NCBI RefSeq assembly: GCF_902459465.1
Contig: NC_047083.1
Coordinates: 126,501 to 190,500 of the forward strand
Source of the DNA: Asterias rubens
Taxonomy: Eukaryota > Echinodermata > Asteroidea > Forcipulatida > Asteriidae
DNA: 64,000 nt
Direction of reading: 5' to 3'
The translations under genes and the position numbers were made by a program. The notes under the pieces were generated by a model, which was not told where the DNA came from, did no database searches, and saw nothing but the letters and a program-made list of their open reading frames with translations. Positions 58,601 through 64,000 of this stretch are shown one piece after another (position 1 is the stretch's first letter; each line of letters starts with the position of its first letter).

Positions 58601-61600
58601 CAATTTATGCCTGTCCATAAGGGTACAAGTAACATTCCTTAAGAACAAGGGACTGCCCCGTTTTTTCCAGCGTGCCTATCCTGAAGTCTTAATCGCTCCT
58701 ACCTCATCTTGCTTGCGTTTCTTCTCCTCAGCTAGTCTCTGTCTTTCTTCTTCTTCTTCTTGTCTACGTCGTTCCTCTTCTTGAGCTGCTTCTTCTTGCT
58801 GTTGTTGCTCCTAATCAATCACAATGTCATTAAGAGGAAGGTGTAAGTGGAAACATTTAGTGGCAATGAAAACTTATTTGTTAGAAGTCCAAAGCAGCTT
58901 TCAAAAGCATTTTGAGAAACATTTCACTTCGAAGTAATGTGGTTATACATGTGAGATCAGTTTTAATACCCCAATATTTGACTCTGGGAAGCGTTATACT
59001 GCAGTAATGCTTCATGTAAGATCAGTTTTAATACCCCAATATTTGACTCTGGGAAGCGTTATACTGCAGTAATGCTTCATGTAAGATCAGTTTTAATACC
59101 CCAATATTTGACTCTGGGAAGCGTTATACTGCAGTAATGCTTCATGTAAGATCAGTTTTAATACCCCAATATTTGACTCTGGGAAGCGTTATACTGCAGT
59201 AATGCTTCTTAGATTGGTATTCATTTTCTGACTAATTCTTCCTGCATGAAACACTGACCTCTTCTTGTCTTTGACGCTCTTGCTCCTCTTCCTGCCTCCT
59301 TTGTTCTTCTTCTTCTTCTTGTGCTCTGGCTGCAGCTGCTTCTTCCTCCTGTTAACAATCAAGAATAATAATAGTAATAATGATACAGGCCTGGAATGAC
59401 ATGCAGGCCACAGAGGCAATGCCCTCTGTTCCCCCTGGTCTTGGCCTTGGTGCCCCTACAAAAGTTATTTTAATGCATTATTGGGTTTCTACCGGTGGTT
59501 TAAACAAACATAAAGACAACAAATTAAAATGATTAGGTTTGGGGGGAAGTTGACCTGTTTGGTTAATAAATGGAGGCATTAGTGGTTACCATGGATTGGG
59601 GGTAACTATGGATAGATGGTTGCTATGGAATGTTACAATAAATGGATTAAAACTATGGGTACATGGTTGCTATGGATAGGTTGTCATGATGGATAGATGG
59701 TTGCTAAGGAAGGTTACTATAAATGGATTTAACTATGTATACATGGTTGCTATGGATGTGTGGTAACTATGGATAGATGGTTGCTATGGATTGGTGGTAA
59801 CTATGGATAGATGGTTACTATGGATTGGTGGTAACTATGGCTATGTGGTTGCTATGGGTAGGAAGGTACTACAAATATGTCATTGCTCTGGATGGGTGGT
59901 TGCTATGGGTACGGTGGAGATAACTATTTGAAGTTTCTTTGGATCACCTTGCGTCTCTCTTCATCTTCATTATTGTTCTCCTCTTCCTGTTCAATCTCGT
60001 CTCTAGATGGACTGTCAGCCTGTTGACAAGAGTATGACAATGACAATGACAATGACAACAACATAAATGACAAACCTGCAATCAGATGTATTCAAATGTC
60101 AAATGATGATGTAATGACAAAGAGAAAATGGTTATCAAAATGGAAAGATGACAATGTCAATGATATTGAAATAATGACAAAAATGACAATGACAGTGACA
60201 ATTGTAACATTGTATTAGTGGTAAAACAAGGATAATGAAGTCAGCATGTAAGGTATTGCAGCTGCCAAACAAATGATAAAGCATTTACAACCCGTTTATA
60301 AGAAAAATGTGATCAAAGAATGAGATAAAATTAATTTTTGTGACTGTGACAAAGCTAATTTTCCAAGAACAACTTTTATTTTGTATAGAAATATTTTGCA
60401 GTGACACCGTGTTGATAACTCTCTTTCGAGTAGTGGTGGTTCTGAGAAATATCTGAGGGTTCAATGTTTCTGACAGTATACTCTCTCCGTCGTCAGGAGA
60501 CCGATAGAGACAACACTCTTCATCGTCAGGTGATGACAGACGGAGAATGTTGAGCCCTCCGCTTCTTCTCAGAACCACCGTCACTCCAAAAAGATTTATT
60601 TACATGCTATCACTGAAACCATTTTTTTTTTCCTTCAGTGAAGTGGTCGTTGGGAGGGTGTACTCACTTCATCATTTTCTACAACTGGTTCTGGCTCTGG
60701 TTCTGGTTGACGTTCTGGTTCTGGAGCTGGTTCAGGAACTCCCTCCTCTTCTCGTTGTCTTCTTTCTCTTCTTTCTCTCCTCCGTCTCTCAGCGTCTGTC
60801 TCCTCAGTAGGACCATTTGTTTCTATTGTTTCCGATTCACCTGCGTCCAGTCTAATTTAAATAATTAATTGACGAGCCAAAATGTAAATGAGGATTTTAG
60901 AATTTCAAAGTTGTTAAGAAGTTTGACGAGTTTCAGTACAGGAAAAAAAAAACACTTTTTGAGATATGGAGGACACTATATGAGTACACTGTTTGGGCGT
61001 AAACAGACAAATTTACCCAAACCTAATAGTATAGTGTCCATTGTATCTCAAATTGGCTTATAGTATGAAAAGAGAAAATGGAATGAAGACCAATTCATTT
61101 CACAACTGTATATTGAATTTCATTATCACAAGAAACAAAAACATGCAAAAATTCAGTGTATATATATATAAATGGAAAGGGAAAGAGCATTCACTTGTAG
61201 TTCTGAACTGTTCTTTTGACCATCACTCAATCACATGCAATTATCCAAAGTAGTAGCACATAATAGACATGTGTATTTTGAGGAACGGAAGATAGAACAA
61301 CGCCAACATTTCAAATACATATTTCAAATAACTTCAAAATTGCGTCCAGGATTTCCAGAATCCTATTCATCAGTTAAAAGTTCAATCACACAAAAATCAT
61401 GCTTCAAAGTGTAAGTTTCACTCATGATTAAATCTTATTAATAAATCAAGAATACATGAAACTGCATGTTAAAATTAGAAACAGAAAGCACAATACACAA
61501 AGCACAAATATACATAACTTTGAGAACTTCCTGTAACTTGAGTAACACAACTCTTGGGTTACAACATCTGTAATTCAAATTATGTCATAGGTTGAATAGG

Positions 61601-63677
61601 ACCAGAAATAATACTGAACAATAAAACAACAGCATTATTAACAAGGAAGTATTGCATACCTGGAATTCAATCTTTGAGAGGGCAAGGCAAATTTCAATTT
61701 GCAAAGGGTGAACTTTCACCGACAACTCTCACGAATTTATGAGGCACTTGTTGAATAATTATTGACAGGTTGTCGCTGGTCATGTTTTTAAAAACTATTT
61801 CCATGTTTGCAAGAGAAAACTATTGAAAATAGAAAGTTTGAGTATGGATTTGCATTGATAAAAAGTTATTGCCATACTAATTATAAGTTTTTTAAAGAGT
61901 TTTAGAAAATAAATTGTAAAATTTTAACTGGTGTTCAGAGGAAAGTCATTGTGAAAATTCGATTTTCTTCAAAGACAGGCTGTGTCTGAATTAATGGCTG
62001 TGGAAGTGGCTGTGGCTAGGTTGTTGAAAGCCAATTATTCATAGTTGTAGCCAACGGCTATAGCCACGGCTAAAGCCACTATAAAGCCACTTAATTCAGA
62101 CATGGCAAACTATTTACATTTAATGGTTAAACAAAAAACCAAAAAGTGTTAAATACACGCACAATTCTCTTTTCCGTCTTCTGTTTTCTCGTCTCATTCT
62201 TAGCTCTTCCAGTTGCCGATCCACCTCCTCTGGATTTCCATTCTCCAATGCTGCTCTGAAGAAGTTAGAGACAAACAAGGAACCAATACAATCATGCAAC
62301 ACACAAGGTCTGATACTTCATTCTTCTAAGGACTTTCTCATGTCATGGCCGAGTGGTCTAGTTCACCAGACTCAAGCTCTGGTGTTGTCAGCAGCAGAGT
62401 GTGGGTTCGAACCTCGGTCATGACACTTGTACCCTTGAGCAAGGCACTTAACCACAATTACTTCTTAATGAGTTGGGAGGGTAGGAAATTACCTCCAATG
62501 CCTCCATGAAGTATCAGACATGCACACTGTTGTTAGCACAGCAATCATAATGCATCCAATTTATCAGAACATTATTTTTATAAATATTTAAGTATTCAAG
62601 TTGACAGCATATTCAAAACAACACAGTAATGTATGTGTACGTATATCGAATATGTGTCCAAGTTCATTACAAAGTATGAGACCACTGTCCTACAGTTATG
62701 TGGACCAGAATAAAACAAACTTTTCTTCTTTGGAACATTTTAAGAAGCAATAAAGCAGAGGGAATTTCCCTCAATATCACTTGGAGTCCAAGCCTCGCCT
62801 TATCCTCCTCCTCTCTCATCATTTTATCCAGTGAACCATTAGTTGGCACAACAGTCTCAAATAATAAGGAGGCTCAGCCACATCTTTTCATATGGGCCTA
62901 CAAGGGACGATCCCTTCACACCAAAGCGGCCAACAAACATCAATCAAGGGTTAAAATGCAAAGCAAACAGTATTCAATATTAAGTCAACATGCCCAGTGA
63001 CACACTCAAAATATTAATAACAAATCTGACAAAGAACGTTTTAATGACAAACGTAAACATTTGGATTGTGAGTAGACCAGGTCAAGTAAACGTCTCTCCA
63101 AACAAACACCGACTAGTTTATAATTAAGCATACTAACGCCCTTACTATAGATCTGTTTACACTACATGGCAAATTCCCATCCCTGGGGAACTCCTTGGGG
63201 ATTTTAACCTCACTGTCACCCCATGTTCGTTTGAAGCCCATTACACATAACAGCAATTTAGCAGGGGTCCTTTGCTTTATTTTAGCATGGTTGCAGAGGT
63301 TTACTAATTGCACTTTGTGTGAAAGGACAATCAGTGATTGGACTGTCCAAGGTCCTCTGTGAAATCTTCTCAACCATTGCTTAATTTTGTCAGAGGTCCA
63401 ACTAAAACAAATTGTACAAGGGGGAAATCCAATTTTTGGAAGGACCTTTTAAAATAACTTTTGGAATCATTGTATAATAAGTTGCTTATTTTTAGTTGTG
63501 TTGCACTTTGTGAACAATCACAACCAATTTAAAGTCATTAAAAGGTTTCCTACACACATGCTGAATGATTCTAATATTTAAATGAATTTATCATGGCTGT
63601 TCTATTTACTTCTCTGCCTCCCTCTTCCTTCTTCTCTCCTCTCGACGGCGAGCTCTTTCATCCATCTCCTCATCCAT
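55699..63677 (-). CDS. TNNI: Troponin I-like protein with long charged N-terminal extension, ~390 aa
   Basis: Exons, 5' to 3': 63610-63677 (exon continues to 63704), 62163-62255, 60668-60851, 59948-60019, 59259-59348, 58703-58810, 58039-58107, 57073-57189, 56595-56816, 56402-56445, 56131-56185, 55699-55749. All phases close. The start chosen is MDEEMDERARRREERRRKRE. Residues 24-228 are Glu/Arg/Gln-rich with a Pro-Glu stretch (PEPAPEPERQPEPEPEP). The troponin I core begins ~250: MSLMGKMKSGRKMNIKAMMM, KKAGQDLQKEKTETAAEK, LKALCERLHEQLVLAESDKY. The inhibitory-region motif GRFVKPTLKKV (~355) agrees with the FVKPTLKKV of insect troponin I. Troponin I blocks actomyosin at low calcium. The C terminus is short: after the inhibitory region only ~27 residues remain (ending DFRESLKKHEVTN), without the usual switch helix and DW-containing mobile segment. 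The upstream exon edge at 63704 implies at least one more exon, probably 5' UTR, near or beyond the right edge. Confidence 0.85.
58951..59210. repeat. Exact 65 bp tandem repeat, four copies
   Basis: Units start at 58951, 59016, 59081 and 59146. Each runs from GTAAGATCAGTTTTAATACC to GCAGTAATGCTTCAT. The first unit differs at one base (GTGAGA), and the last differs at its final bases. It lies in a troponin I intron, ending 49 bp from the exon at 59259. Confidence 0.95.
59582..59930. repeat. Degenerate minisatellite, GGTTGCTATGGAT family
   Basis: Variants of TGGTTGCTATGGATAGATGG and TGGTAACTATGGATAGATGG recur with a ~17-20 bp period through ~350 bp of a troponin I intron, ending 18 bp before the exon at 59948. 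A shorter GACAATGACAATGACAAT array lies just upstream of the same exon at ~60035-60065. Confidence 0.8.
61982..62104. mobile_element. Foldback MITE with TGTCTGAATTAA ends
   Basis: TGTGTCTGAATTAATGGCTG on the left and CCACTTAATTCAGACATGGC on the right are inverted. Further complementary GTGGCTGTGGCTA and TAGCCACGGCTA stretches lie inside. A related one-sided fragment (GTCTGAATTGGTGGCTGCGG) lies near 12236. It is intronic, 59 bp from the troponin I exon at 62163. Confidence 0.65.
62342..62520 (+). mobile_element. tRNA-Leu-derived SINE
   Basis: The 62342-62424 head folds roughly like tRNA-Leu(CAA): the end GTCATG pairs with CATGAC, the A box is TGGCCGAGTGG, the anticodon-stem region is CCAGACTCAAGCTCTGG, and the B box is GGGTTCGAAC. 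Three bases are missing from the acceptor-D junction, so it is not a functional tRNA. It is followed by CTTGTACCCTTGAGCAAGGC and ACTTAACCACAATTAC, the conserved tail shared by many animal SINEs. It lies in a troponin I intron. Confidence 0.8.
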
Positions 63678-63867
63678 CTTGAATTTATAAGGAGGGAATA
63701 AGGCCTGGGAAATATGTAAACAAAAACAACAACAAAACAACAAAGGTTAGTATCTTTGAATCTTTAAAAAGTCTAGGTGCCCTTTTCCAAGTTCCAATAC
63801 AAATGTTAAGGCCTGTAAAGGGGTAACAATTTAAAATTTAAAAAAGTTATATTTTGCTCAAGAGTTA

Positions 63868-64000
63868 AGCCCGGTTTACACTTCCGAATGCCAATGCGAT
63901 GCGGATTTTGACGTCACAGCTCCATTTTTCGCTGTGAATATTTTGCAGGAGTTGAACACAGCTAAACTCTATTGCATTCTCATTCAGAGGAAGTATGAGC
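63868..64000. repeat. Edge of a probable interspersed repeat
   Basis: AGCCCGGTTTACACTTCCGA, with a GACGTCAC core, has the look of a TTAAGCCCGG-type MITE end (compare the GGCCCGGTCACAC end at 7774). It runs off the right edge, so the second arm cannot be seen. Confidence 0.35.

Noticed and set aside
62342-62424. A functional tRNA-Leu(CAA) gene
   Set aside because: Bases are missing between the acceptor and D stems, and the SINE tail follows directly.
62781-62855. A 75 nt minus-strand segment (TVVPTNGSLDKMMREEEDKA..) that looks like an extra troponin I exon
   Set aside because: It is phase 0 at both ends, while the flanking exons join at a split codon. Inserting it leads to a stop within 13 codons.

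Overview
This is a eukaryotic nuclear window: AT-rich, with short exons (14 to ~375 nt), mostly GT-AG introns of 0.1-2 kb, many interspersed repeats, and no operons. Protein families and repeat types point to an invertebrate deuterostome. Several repeat families look like ones I associate with sea star (asteroid echinoderm) genomes, so I infer an echinoderm, probably an asteroid. That is recollection, not a database result.

Layout. (1) 418-949 (+): 3' end of a coiled-coil gene of unknown identity. (2) 2761-6089: a 3.3 kb satellite-like array of alternating palindromes. (3) 7262-22549 (-): a 27-exon gene for a ~1091-residue protein with two N-terminal calponin-homology-like regions and C-terminal ankyrin repeats. 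Its last coding exon has been copied in tandem downstream (6838-7261). (4) 24767-26557 (+): an IFTAP (C11orf74) orthologue, linked to intraflagellar transport. (5) 28931-30953 (+): a METTL27-like methyltransferase. (6) 32473-34242 (+): a small acidic protein with basic, NLS-like clusters and a TATA promoter, unidentified.

(7) The right half is a troponin cluster. 35881-41415 (-) encodes a troponin T-like coiled-coil protein that ends in one complete LIM domain. 44451-49690 (+) encodes a second, conventional-looking troponin T-like protein with alternative last exons. 55699-63677 (-) encodes a troponin I-like protein with a ~250-residue charged N-terminal extension and a shortened C terminus. 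The two troponin T-like genes are divergent across ~3 kb that holds a cluster of TGCATATGCA and GTGTCCG/CGGACAC palindromes. Troponin T and troponin I are tail to tail. This recalls the linked TNNI/TNNT pairs of vertebrates, with an extra TnT-LIM neighbour that I do not recognise as a described gene type.

Repeats include a ~370 bp inverted-terminal-repeat family (at least five copies or fragments), a family sharing a CCTAGCAGAGTC core, tRNA-derived SINEs (one tRNA-Leu-like with a conserved SINE tail), several foldback MITE-like elements, an exact 4 x 65 bp tandem repeat and a 177 bp tandem duplication.

Gene models were built by hand from reading frame, splice-site and phase agreement. Exon edges should be good to a few bases where phases close, but none has been checked against transcripts.
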